From Auxenochlorella pyrenoidosa (lineage: Eukaryota > Chlorophyta > Trebouxiophyceae > Chlorellales > Chlorellaceae): a stretch of 30,264 bases of DNA. The first letter of the stretch is position 1. Each line of letters starts with the position of its first letter. The notes beneath the pieces were generated by a model. It saw nothing but the letters and a program-made list of their open reading frames with translations, was not told where the DNA came from and did not search any database. Below are positions 10,147-20,100 of this stretch, piece after piece. Where the stretch lies: contig KQ482062.1 in NCBI GenBank assembly GCA_001430745.1, forward strand, positions 160,472 to 190,735, in the 5' to 3' direction. The translations under genes and the position numbers were made by a program.

Positions 10147-13100
10147 TCACCAGTCGTCCTCATCTTCAGACTCCTCGATCGCATCGTCAGCTGCTGCTAC
10201 CACCTCGCTGTCAGCCATGCCCCCTTCACCTGCCCCACCGACATGGCCGCCGCCGTCGCTGCCCCCGGGCCCCTGATCGTACAGCTGGCCGCCCCAGAAC
10301 CGCGACCAGCGCGCCGGCTGCAGGCGCTGCAGTGGCGCTGGGTTGGGGCAGCGCGCCGCGATGGTGCGCGCAAAGGGCAGCAGCTCTGCGGCCAGCCGGC
10401 CCGCTGGCTCCAGGCTGCCCATGCCGCCTGCCAAGGCCCAGGCAGCAGAGGTGTGCTGGCAGAGCTCGGCGCGGTTGGCGGCCGCCCCCCTGGCCGCAGC
10501 AAACACGGAGGGCGCCTTGAGCGGCAGCCAGCGGCGCGGCGCAGGGTGCGCGTTGGCAAAGCACACGCCGCGGGCGGCGGTGGAGGCAGCCAGGGCATCC
10601 AGCAGGGTGGCTGAGGGCGAGTCTTCGTCGCCCATCATTGCATCGTCGGCTGCAGGCGTAACCAGGCAGGCAAGGTAAGCCCTATGACATGTCAAATGTG
10701 CATGTTTCAGAGTCCCAATGACGTGCGCAGCAGCAGCCATAGGCTGGCGGACAAGGCGGGGGGCCGCGGCACTCGGCAGGAGGCAGCAGCTGCAAACACT
10801 CACTGCCCCAGCGGCGTCCCGAGACGAGGCAGTCTGCAGCGCTGAGTTGCTCCAGGCAGGCGGCGGTGTCCTCTGCCGCACTGTCCTCAATGAAGTGCAG
10901 CACATTTTCGTGCAGGAAGGCCGCTACCGAGCCTGCAGGCTTGGGCGATTTGGACATGTACAAACCGAGCGCTCAACTGGCAGGTCCACATCCCGTCTGG
11001 GAGCCTGGTAAGCGTGCAGCGAGAGCGCGCCATCTGGCAAATGTGTCGCGGCAAAACAGTTGCATGCCACGGCAGTGGCAGCAGGCCGCCAACCAACCTG
11101 CTTCCAGGCCCGCAGCCGCCAGCACTGCCTCTGTGTCAAACTCCATCGGCAGCCGCTGCGCCCAGGCCGCCAGTGGCAGCGGCTTGCCAGGGGCTGCTGC
11201 CGACGTGCGCCCAAAGCTGGCCCAGGGCGGAGGCTGCTGCTGCTGCTGCTGCTGCTGCTTTGCCTGCTCTGCCAGCTGGCTGCTGCCCGGCTCCAGCCGC
11301 TTGTTGTATAGCAGCTTGCCCAGGGCGTGGAAGAGCGACAGCGTGCTGTCTCGGAGGGCGTACCCCACGCGGGCCTCGGCCCCTGCGCCCTCCACCGCTG
11401 TGCCCCGGCCGGCGTCTGCCTTGCGCTTGGCGCCACGGCCGCGGACCTTGGGCGCCGCCCTGGCAGCCGCCGCCGCTGGTGCCACCCCGGTGCAGACAAA
11501 CTGGAGGGTGGAGATGGCATTGAACAAGTCGCCCTGGCTCTGCTCTGCAATGGCCAGCAGGTCGGCCTCTGGCAGCGCCCGCCGCTCCGCCTCCAGGATG
11601 CCTCGCAGCGCCTTGGCAATCATGGTGGGGGTGAGGGGGTTGAAGGCAATGGTGGTGGCCCGGTGCGCCTCAAGCACCGCAACAAGCTCCTGCGGCGCGA
11701 GGAAGGGGCCGAGCGGGCATGCTCAGGGCGGTTCGGCAGGCAGGCGGCTGGCCAGGGATAGCTGGCACACAGCAGGTGATGGCGACAGCGCCTGCGTGCG
11801 CGCACCCTGCCCGCTGCCGGCCCATGGGACGACAACACCTGCACAGCCCGGGCTGCCTGCCCGCCTCCTGCCGCTGCCTCGCTGAGCTGGCGCCCGCCCG
11901 TTCCACGGCCCTATACCCCATCCCCTGGCACCTTGTGCAGGCCCTGGAAGGTGCCCGCCGCCGCGCTCAGCCCCTTCTCCTGCTGCGTCTTGCCGGACGT
12001 CTGCGTGGCGACGACCACCACCGGGAACCGCGCCCCCGCCGCCAGGTCTGACAGCGCCTCGGCAATCTGCCGCCGCTGCTCCGGGCCCGCGGCATGCGGC
12101 AGGTCATCCACCAACACCAGCGTGGGCAGCAGCGAGGGCGGCAGCCGACTGCCCGGCCGCGCCACACCCGCCGCCGCCGCCGCCTGCGTGGCCTGCGTGG
12201 CTGCGGCGGGCGGGGCGGGTCCCTGCTGCGAGGCGCGTGCCGCGCTGCCAGGCCTGCTGCCGCTACCGGCGGCGCTGCTGTGCAGCGAGAGGTGGGGCAT
12301 CTTGGAGCGAGCCACAAACTCGCCAAAGTCATCCAGCTTTGACCTGGTGGTGAGCGGGGAATGTGTGGTGCTTGCCAGCCTGGACATGCATGCAGATGCA
12401 CGCCACACAACGCCTCGTGTGCCATTGGTAGCATGCAAGGCTAGCCACATGCCAAACTGGCGTGCACGCTCCCGCCACGCCGCGCGGCGCTATTGTTGAG
12501 GCACCGACCACATCCTGCGCCCATGCCCAGCACCTGTACTGCATGCCGGCATAGTTGGCCTCCTCCCACTGCACCGCATTGGGCGCGCGCCACTCGCTGA
12601 CGTCAAACCCCAGGCCCCGCGCCAGCAAGGTCAGCACAGTGCTCTTGCCGCACCCGGGCGGCCCTGGATGGACAGCGGCGGGGCAATTGTGGGGTTGAGC
12701 AGCGCACTGGGTCAAAAGCCACCTCTTTCTGCAGCTGGACGCCCGCCACCAACTGCCAGGTAGGCTTACGGTCCACATCCAGTGCTACCCATCGCATCAA
12801 GCAAGGGATGGGAACATTGCTGGCCGCAGCCTGCCCTGGCACTGCATGTTCTGGGTGCAGGTACGACGACGCAGGTGGCAAGGCGCTGCCGCTCCCCTGG
12901 GCCACCCACCTGTAACCACCAGCAGGCGCGGCACGCCCGGCCGCCCCAGGCTGCCCCGCTGCTCCTCCAGCCACTCCCGCACCTCGGCCACCTTCTTCTT
13001 GTGCACAACCAGCCCCTCCTCGCTGGCGGGGGCGTGCCGCTCAACCCAGAGCTCCCCCTTGCCCGCCACTGCCGCCGCCTCCCCCTGCCCTCCCGGATCT

Positions 13101-13501
13101 AATGCAGCAGCTGCCGGGCCTCCTGCTGCTTGCGCTGCTGACGCAGCCTGCCGGCTGCTGCCCGCAGCGGTGGATCCCGACTGTTTGAGCGCCCCGGCGC
13201 CCCGGCGAGGGCGTGCTTTGCTGGGCGCTGCCTCGCCGTGCCCTGCGGCAGCGCCGCGGCTGGCGCCACTTGCTGCTGCGGCTGCTCGTGAGCCCGCCAG
13301 CAGCACCGCCAGAGCATCCCCTGCAGAGCTGCCGCTGCCTGCGGTGGACTGGCTCAGCTGCAGCGCGCCGCGACGGGGTGCACGCTTTGCTGCTGCTGCG
13401 CTCACGCGCAGCTGCCGCCGCGGCGGGCCTTCCTCCTCCTCCTCTTCGCTGCTGGCCGGTCCGCCCTCTGCTGCCCGCCCAGGCCACCGCCGCTTGCTCA
13501 T
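10147..13501 (-). CDS. RAD17: RAD17 checkpoint clamp loader
   Basis: Minus-strand exons: 13501-12910, 12663-12534, 12343-11932, 11689-11098, 10932-10804, 10649-10147; 2358 nt, 785 aa. RAD17 replaces RFC1 in the RFC-like complex that loads the 9-1-1 clamp at damaged DNA in the nucleus. Visible features: a basic/Ser/acidic N-terminus (MSKRRWPGR, then a run of Glu); LWVERHAPASEEGLVVHKKKVAEV, the RAD17/RFC entry motif, at about 150; Walker A GPPGCGKST at 198-206, with its first Gly codon split by an intron; Walker B LVLVDDLP at about 316-323; TIAFNPLTPTMIAKALRGIL and QGDLFNAISTLQF of the lid; STLSLFHALGKLLYNKR; VAAFLHENVLHFIED of the C-terminal region. A Gly/Ala/Gln-rich insert lies between sensor-region blocks, and there are eight consecutive Gln (bases 11234-11257). 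The tail ends DDAIEESEDEDDW, resembling the acidic 9-1-1-binding end of other RAD17 proteins. The start was chosen as the first Met of the frame, just after the thioredoxin gene. Confidence 0.9.
11234..11257 (-). repeat. (CAG)8 coding repeat in RAD17
   Basis: Eight pure CTG units on the + strand encode eight Gln on the minus strand, in a variable linker of RAD17 followed by PPP. The run is uninterrupted at DNA level, so length variation between strains is likely. Confidence 0.9.
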
Positions 13502-13569
13502 CGCAACGCACTCCAGGCTGTTGCAACAAGTTACGACTGCGCTGCTGCTTGCCTGCACGTCTTCCCCTC
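13502..13569 (-). other. 68-bp spacer between thioredoxin stop and RAD17 start
   Basis: Both genes read on the minus strand. The spacer contains no TGTAA (nearest is CGTAA), no ATG on the minus strand and no obvious promoter element. It is too short for a normal 3' UTR plus promoter plus 5' UTR. Confidence 0.8.
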
Positions 13570-14646
13570 CTAGTTGGCGCCTTGATGGCTCTTGACGTTC
13601 TCTGCACCCCCAGCGCTGCTAGCGGCAGCCTCCCCAAGCAGGTGCTGCCGGATAGCCTGGGCCAGCCTGCGGGCAGGGCGCTGCTGCGGCGCCCCCTCCA
13701 GCCGTGCAACTTCGGCACCGTCTCGCAGCAGCACAAATGTGGGCAGCGTGCGAATGTCCAGAAGCTCCCCCAGCTCCTGCAACGGTCAGAAGGGCGCGAT
13801 ACAAGGATGCTGCACTCCCCAGGCGGGCAGGAGCAGGAAAGCAAGCGCGTTTGGAAAATGCAACAAAGGGGCTTTAACCATCAAGCAGCCCGGTGCCAGC
13901 CCCTGCATGCAGAGCGCAAAGTGCATGGTCCTGAAGACTGCCAGCACCCACTTCGCACTCTTCCAGGTCGACAGAGTAGAAATTTATGCTTGCATGGTCA
14001 GCTGGGAAGCCAGCCACCTTTTCGAAAACCTGGCGGCACCGGAAGCACCTGGGCTAGGGTTTCATGGGCAAGGGACAGGCAGGTTCGGCAGTGCAAGAAC
14101 GGACTAGAATCCAAGTCAGCGTGTGGTCCCTATGAACATCTTGCTGCCCACACAGCTCCTGTGCTCGGCGCGGAAGCATGCGAGAGCTTGGAGAAACGGT
14201 GGGTTGGCGGCCTTCCCAAGCACCCACCACGGCGCGGTGATGTAGACACACACAAGCGGTGCCGCTTCGGCAAAGCTGAAGAACTGCGCTGCGCTGGTCA
14301 CGGGATCCCAGCCCTGCATGCACCTGCGGGTCAAAGATAGTGCACAACTGAGCCTGTGCTCTGCAGGGGAGCGAGGGAAGGCGCAGGCAGCGGCAGGCGG
14401 CGGCGGCGGCAGGGCTAAGCATTCCAGCACGTGTTGCCCTATGTGTATGTACCTGTCGGGCGACCAGCAGTTGGAGTGAGGAGGGAAGTCGGTGCTTAGC
14501 CGCAGCGAGAAAGAGCCTGAAGCGCCTTGGAACGTAAAAGGACACCGCCGGCCCTGTGCGGCTCGTAAAGATGCCCGATCGCGCCAGCGAAATGCAGGAT
14601 CAATCGCTAAATGGGCAGAAACTTGTGAAACGGACAAGGCGCGCAT
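13570..14646 (-). CDS. Thioredoxin-like protein, WCFRC active site, probable plastid targeting
   Basis: Minus-strand exons: 14646-14453, 14323-14228, 14048-13952, 13776-13570; 594 nt, 197 aa. The thioredoxin fold is clear: LVCVYITAP, then active site W97-C98-F-R-C101 assembled across an intron (TG|G), INFYSVDLEE, the cis-Pro loop TLPTFVLLRDG (Pro about 141), and a C-terminal helix ending QAIRQHL. The spacing from the first Cys to cis-Pro matches standard thioredoxins. The site is not CGPC, and the buried Asp five residues before the active-site Trp is replaced by Tyr. This places it among atypical thioredoxins, most like plant WCRKC proteins of plastids (inference). The first 65 residues are Ser/Arg/Ala-rich and almost without acidic residues, as in plastid transit peptides. 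A shorter start at 14319 would give a 131-aa protein without it. A redox role toward unknown targets is expected. Confidence 0.75.
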
Positions 14647-14820
14647 TCGGGGGTCCTTCCTTAATCGCTGTCGTCGTTTCATCGATTCTTTCTGCGCCTT
14701 CTGCGGCTGTAGTACAATTTTGCACCCTCCACGCGGCCTCCGACAGCGCAAGTGCTTCGGTCCTGCCGAACGTTCTTTTTTAAGCCCGTCCTGCGAGCTG
14801 GCCGTCTGTGAGAACCCGCC
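14647..14820. promoter_or_regulatory. Divergent promoter region, thioredoxin / NECAP
   Basis: 174 bases between the start codons of the minus-strand thioredoxin gene and the plus-strand NECAP gene. It is AT-richer than its surroundings, with a T-run at about 14775-14781, and has no open frame of note. The two 5' UTRs and both core promoters must lie here or overlap the coding ends. No TATA box was recognised. Confidence 0.55.
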
Positions 14821-16421
14821 ATGGCGCTGGAGCAGGTGCGTCGCGTGATCGGACCCTGGCAACGCGGCTGAGTGCCGAGCTGCCGCCAACCGACTGCGGC
14901 GCCGGCGACGGCAGCAGCGCGTTGCACCGCCTGCTGGCTCAAGCTCACTCTCCCGCTTCCTAAGGTTGCATTGCACTATCTCGCTGCAGATTTTGTTTGT
15001 GCACAAGGAGATTGATGTGTTCCGCATTCCGCCGCGCGTGGGAGCAGGCGGCTGGCGCAGCGGCGAGTGGCGCGTGGCCGACAAAATTTTCACGGGGCGC
15101 TGCCGCGTGGTGGCGCAGGGAGAGCAGCTAGAGGTTCGGCTGGAGGATGCCAGCAGGTGGGATGGGGTCGGATGGGGCAGCAGAGCTCCAAGGCACTCGA
15201 GTTGGTGCGCATCGACACGTCGCCATGTGTCCATGGCAGCAATGCATGCGACATTCCTGCGGGTGCTGCGCTGCTTGCCAGCACTGCAAGCCTGCATGTC
15301 CGCCCCTTGATGCCGCATATTCTGCTTTTTTATGCCGCTGCTGGTGCAGCGGCGAGCTGTTTGGTGTGGCGCCGGTGCCGCCCGGGCAGGCGCACATAGC
15401 TGTGGAGCAGGCTTCCGACTCCTCGCGCAAGTGAGCGGGGCCTGGGCGGACAGCACGGGCGCTCGCCGCAGCGCCTTGCTGGCGCATGCTCAGCTGGCGC
15501 GCCGTTTTGCGCAGCACCATGCTGTTGCACAGCTTGCACACTCTGCGCCCTGCCATCCCTGGTCATCCCACCCGCCTCTCGCCCTTCACCACACCCGCCC
15601 ACCCCTCGCTCCCTCATCCCAGCTTTGTGCTGCGGCTGGAGGACGCGGCCAGCCGGCGGCACGCCTTTGTGGGCATCTCCTTTGCCGAGCGGTCCACCGC
15701 CTTTGACTTCAACGTCGCCATCTCGGACCACGAGCGCCAGCAGAAGCGCGCAGCCGAGATGGCCCGCATCTCCGCCGCCGACGACCCGCTGGCGGCGGCC
15801 ACTGCGTCCGGGCTGGTGCCCGAGGCCGCGGCGCTGTACCGCCCGGCCGCAGACCTGAGCCTGAAGGAAGGGGAGACGATCAAGTGAGGTTGGGGTCGGT
15901 GGGGTTCAAGCGGGGGAGGCAGGCCCGGCGACCCTGCGCGGGACTGGCGATTGCAGGGGCGGGCAGGCAGCAGCTTGCGCGCCCTGCTGGGCGCCAGGCA
16001 TGTGGGAGGTCAGAGAGTATAGTAGCAGCGCGCACCAACGTGCCGACCCCCACCCCGGTGCAGGATCACTGTCAAGAAGAAGGAGGCGGCGCCTGCAGAT
16101 GGGGAGAGCTTCCTGTCCCGCCTGGCCCACCCACCAGCAGCGACGCCAGGGAGCAGCTCCGGCGGCCGGCTCATGCCGCTTGCGCCACCGCCGGGGCAGC
16201 CCGCACCAGCAGCGGGCGGGTTTGGTGCAGCCTCTCCCCCGCCCCCTGGCAGCAACTTTGGAGCTGCAGCGCCGCCACCTCTGCAGCAGCAGGAAGCACC
16301 ATTCGACCTCCTTGGCTCAGGGTTTGCAGCAGCGCCGGCTGCCGTGCCTGCGACTGCAGCACGAGCAGAAGCAGCCGCCTCTGCTCCCGCAGCAGAGGAG
16401 GGCTGGGCCACCTTTGATTGA
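14821..16421 (+). CDS. NECAP: NECAP adaptin-ear-binding endocytic adaptor
   Basis: Exons 14821-14835, 14990-15156, 15350-15430, 15623-15883, 16064-16421; 882 nt, 293 aa. Start context is CCGCCATGG. The first exon codes only MALEQ. The N-terminal 130 residues form the NECAP PH-like (PHear) domain: HKEIDVFRIPPRVG, a WRVADKIFTGR strand, SSGELFGVAPV, then SDSSRNFVLRLEDA, FVGISFAERSTAFDFNVAISDH. This order and spacing match animal and plant NECAP. KITVKKKE follows, and then a Pro/Ala/Gly-rich flexible tail with a DLL motif (FDLLG, about 255-259). The C-terminus is EEGWATFD: WATF at residues 289-292 is a WxxF motif next to acidic residues, the known ligand of the AP-2/AP-1 ear domains. It should act at clathrin-coated pits or the trans-Golgi. 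Exon order and phases 0,2,2,2 are consistent throughout. Confidence 0.93.
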
Positions 16422-17161
16422 TGCTGACCACCGCTGGGCTGGGGCCTGTTCAACTTCAACTTCAAAGAGTTTAGCCTGTAAGAACCCTGGGTAGAATGCT
16501 GCGGCGTGTGCGGGGTGATTCTGCTGATCTTGCAGGTGTGCGCGTCCTAGCTTGCGGCATTGTACACCCAGGCCTGTTTCCTTCTTACAGCTGTGCTGGC
16601 GGCAGCCAGCTAGGTAATCAAGGCAGCGCAACCAGGCAAGGAGAATCTGCCAGCCATGCTGGCTTCACGAGGCATGCAGGTGCACACATCACAGAAGTGC
16701 GAGGGCAGGGACCATATGCAGCAAGACGCGAATTGATTTTGCTGTTGCTGTAAGCATGGCGCTGGCACGAACCGGAAATGAGAGAAATGCCTGATGCAGT
16801 GCTGGCACGTTGGAAGGTTTGGAGAGGTTCGGCATGCAACAAGCTCAGCACAGAACGGGGGTGGGCTGTTTGGATGTTGGCTACCTTTCAAGGTCAAGCC
16901 AAAGCAGCAGACGGTTGCAGGGCGCAATCTGCGCGCGGAGTGGGCATCGGGCAGTGTGGTCGTACGGAGTGCAGAGAGGTGCGGGTGGGGCAGGGGCGGG
17001 GGTCAGGTCTTGCTCTCATTGTGTTCTGTGTTATTACTGATCTTTGGAGGAGCGCCAGGGAGTGAGGGAGCAAGAGACGAGAACACTCTGGCACATAGTT
17101 TAGGGCGGCACGCTCGGCGAGCTGGCTGGCGCTCCTGCCTGGGGCAGGGCCTGATGTCGGC
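16422..17161. other. Convergent intergenic region, 3' UTRs of NECAP and Cys-rich gene
   Basis: 740 bases without a recognisable exon. It has TGTAA on the + strand at 16477-16481 and again at 16749-16753, and TGTAA on the minus strand (TTACA at 16585-16589). The two transcripts may therefore overlap tail to tail. No RNA gene or repeat was seen. Confidence 0.5.
16477..16481 (+). terminator. TGTAA poly(A) signal, NECAP
   Basis: TGTAA 56 bases after the NECAP stop codon, on the coding strand. The distance suits a short green-algal 3' UTR. A second TGTAA at 16749-16753 is an alternative. Confidence 0.55.
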
Positions 17162-20100
17162 TCAGTAGCAGCCTGGGCACGCCGGGCTGAAGGTGTCGTC
17201 GGCTGCGCAGGGAGAAAACAGGAAGGGAGCAGCACGCACCGCTTCAGAGAGTGAGCACCCCACCAGGGCGAGCTGTGAAGCGCACAGCGGCTGGCATGCA
17301 GACTGTTGCAGCCAGGGCGCTGCAGCACGCAGCCTCGCGTCAGCACGCCCCTGCTCTGTGCAGCAAGCAAGGCGGATTGGCAGCAGGCCAACGCGGGCGC
17401 GGCACAGCTTACGTGTCTGGTAGACGCAACACCCGGCGCGGCAGACGGCACCACCCGGGCACGTGAACTCCAGGCCGCCGGAGCAGAAGGTGTTGTCCCC
17501 GGTGCAGGCGCCTTCGCCGTTAGGGCAGGCCGGGGGCGCCGTCTCCCCGCCGGTGGGCCACTTGCAGGGGCTCTCACCCCGGGTGGACCCCAGGCACACC
17601 GTGCCCTCCGCGCAGTCCATGGCGTATCCGCCTGCAGGCGGACCGTGGGAGCGCCGCAGCAGAAGGCACTCAGCCCAAGCGCTGGCCAGCGCTGCTTTCA
17701 GCCCGAAAGCCACGCTCAGCAATGCCGTTGCAGTGAGGCCAACTGCACACATGCAGGAGCCGCCGCCGCCGCCGCCGCCGCCGCCGTAGCAGCAGTGGCA
17801 GCAGCAGCAGCAGCAGTGGCAGCAGCAGCAGCAAGGGGTGGGCTGTGCCTCACCCAGGCAGAAGGCTCGGTGGTTGATGCATTGGTAGTCGCTCCAGGCG
17901 CCGCCGCACACCGGGCGCACCGGCTCCTCCACGCAACAGGACCGGCCATCCACCTGACGGTAGAACAAGGTGGGGGCAATTGCAGGCTGCCTGTTGTCAA
18001 GCGATCTAGGGCAGGGCAGGTCACCGAGCGCAGAAGGCAGCCAGGCATCCCCATGCGCCCTCCTTGGGTGGTTTCGCCCTAGCCGCGGCTGCAGCTGCAG
18101 CCGTCCCCTGCAGCCGTTCCAGCGGCAGCCACACGAGAAAAGCCCCTACCTGCTGGCCTGAGCAGTAGGTGCCGTGCGGGCAGTGCAGGATCTCGCCCTT
18201 GTGGCAGTACTTGCTGCGGGGGCAGGCGGCAGGCTGGGGTTGGCTCAGGGCAGCAGCAGGGGCAGCCAAGCGGGGGTGCGCAGGAGTAGGCTCAGCCTGC
18301 CAAAGGCCTGGCGGGGCTGGGCGAAATGCCGACCATCGCGAGCGGCGTAGGGCCCAGAGGGAGGTGTTCATGCGTGGCGCGCCCTCACCGCTTGTCGTAG
18401 CAGTGCCAGTCGGGCTCTGCGCACTCGGGCTCCGAGGGCTTGGAAGGGTGGTCCTCGCCATCGCTCACTGCAGCACCGGGCAGGGCAGCGCGGGGGGGTT
18501 GCCTCAGCCGAGCACGGTTGGGATGCCCATGCAACCCATGCACTTCAGCCACGCCAGGCCTGCGTGGGCGGCCGATTCGCGCCCCAATAACCCACCCCAA
18601 GCCGCGGGCAGGCCGGCGGGCAGGCAGGTGCGGGAGGTGGGCGGGTGGGCACCCGGCTCACCTGGGCACCAGTTGCGCTCAACGCAGGGGTAGGGCGCCA
18701 GGCCAGCACACTCGGTGTCCTCCGGGCAGTAGTAGGTCACGTTGCCGAAGCAGTAGGAGCTGTAGCAGTGGACCAAGGGGGGGAGGGGGGTGCACGCCTG
18801 AGGAGGGGTCGCAACTGGCGAGGTGGGCACCGGCAGGCTGAGGGCGGCGTTCCCCTCCCGCAAGGGCGGCAGATGAGGCTGCGCAGCTAGCATCCGTGTG
18901 CGCCGCACTAGCAGCGGCCACGGGCTGGGCAGCAGGGCCTCCACCCCACCCTGCCCCACCCTGGCCCACCCGCGGTCCAGGCAGGTCCAGTTGGCGGCGG
19001 TGCAGTTCAGGAGGGTGGGCGGGGTCAGCTGGCAGGGGCTCTCATCCTCGGCGACGTCGCCGTAGCAGTAGGTGTTGGCGGGGCACTCGATGCTCATGCC
19101 GTCCAGGCAGTAGTGGCCCAGATCGAAGCAGGCGTAATCATCAAAGGCGGCGGGGCACATCTGGGCGGGCGCCTGCTTGGCGGGGGGGGGGGGGGGCGGG
19201 GGGCGGTCCATGGCGGCTAGCGGCTGGGCTCTGAGGGTCGAGGCGAGGCACGCCGCCCCCAGCCCCACAAACATGCGCTGTGCTCCTTTGCCCCAATCGG
19301 TGTCCAAACCGTGCTCGCCCCGCAATGCCGGGCGCAACCGCACGCAGGTGCCTGGCGCCCGGACAGGTCGGACGATCCAGCCCGGACCAGCTCCCGTGCA
19401 CTCACATCCTCCTGGCAGGGGTTGCTCTTGCCGTCGGGGGAGCTGACGCACTTGAAGCCGTCGGGGCAGCGCAGCGTCTCGCCCTGGAAGCAGTAGTCCC
19501 TGCCAGCAGGGAAGGGGGGGGGGCGGAAGGCAGAAGTGGCATGGGTGTGTGGCGAGCACACCAGCCCGATTACCTGCATGGGGCAGGGCGCAGCCCAGGA
19601 GCCCGGCGAGGGCCCTGGCTGGCAGCTAGCGTAGGTGCTGCTGCGGGGCGCTTTGGCTGCGGGCTGAGCGCAAGTGGCGCTCCCCTCTGGCGCTGCGGGC
19701 CTGGGCTGTCCCTGCGGCTGCGAGCTGGGCGGGCGGCGGGCGCTGCGGCGCGCACCGGTGGTCCAGGCAGGTGAAGTCTCCCTCGGAGCAGGTCTCATCC
19801 GGCTCTGCAGCAGCCAGGAGGGGCAAGGCGTTGGGTCGGCACGTGTCGGGATGCAGGCAGAAGGCTGGCGGGCAGCCGGCAGGCCGTGCCGGGCGCGCAG
19901 GGGCAGGCTGGACATGCCAACCGACAGCGGAAGGGGGCCATTCAGGGGGCAGCTGACAGCGCTTGGCAGGCAGCCGTGCGTGCGGCAGCGCGCAGCAGGC
20001 CCCAGGATGCGCGGCGGGCTCACGAATGGCGCAGGGGGCCAGGCCCCTGCACACGCTGTCGGTGGGGCAGTCAAAGGCGATGTTGCCGGCGCAGTACTGG

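Noticed and set aside
14319..14418. Alternative thioredoxin starts (ATG at 14319, and a frame beginning near 14422)
   Set aside because: The start at 14319 gives a working fold but ignores the well-phased upstream exon; the other frame does not join the thioredoxin frame.
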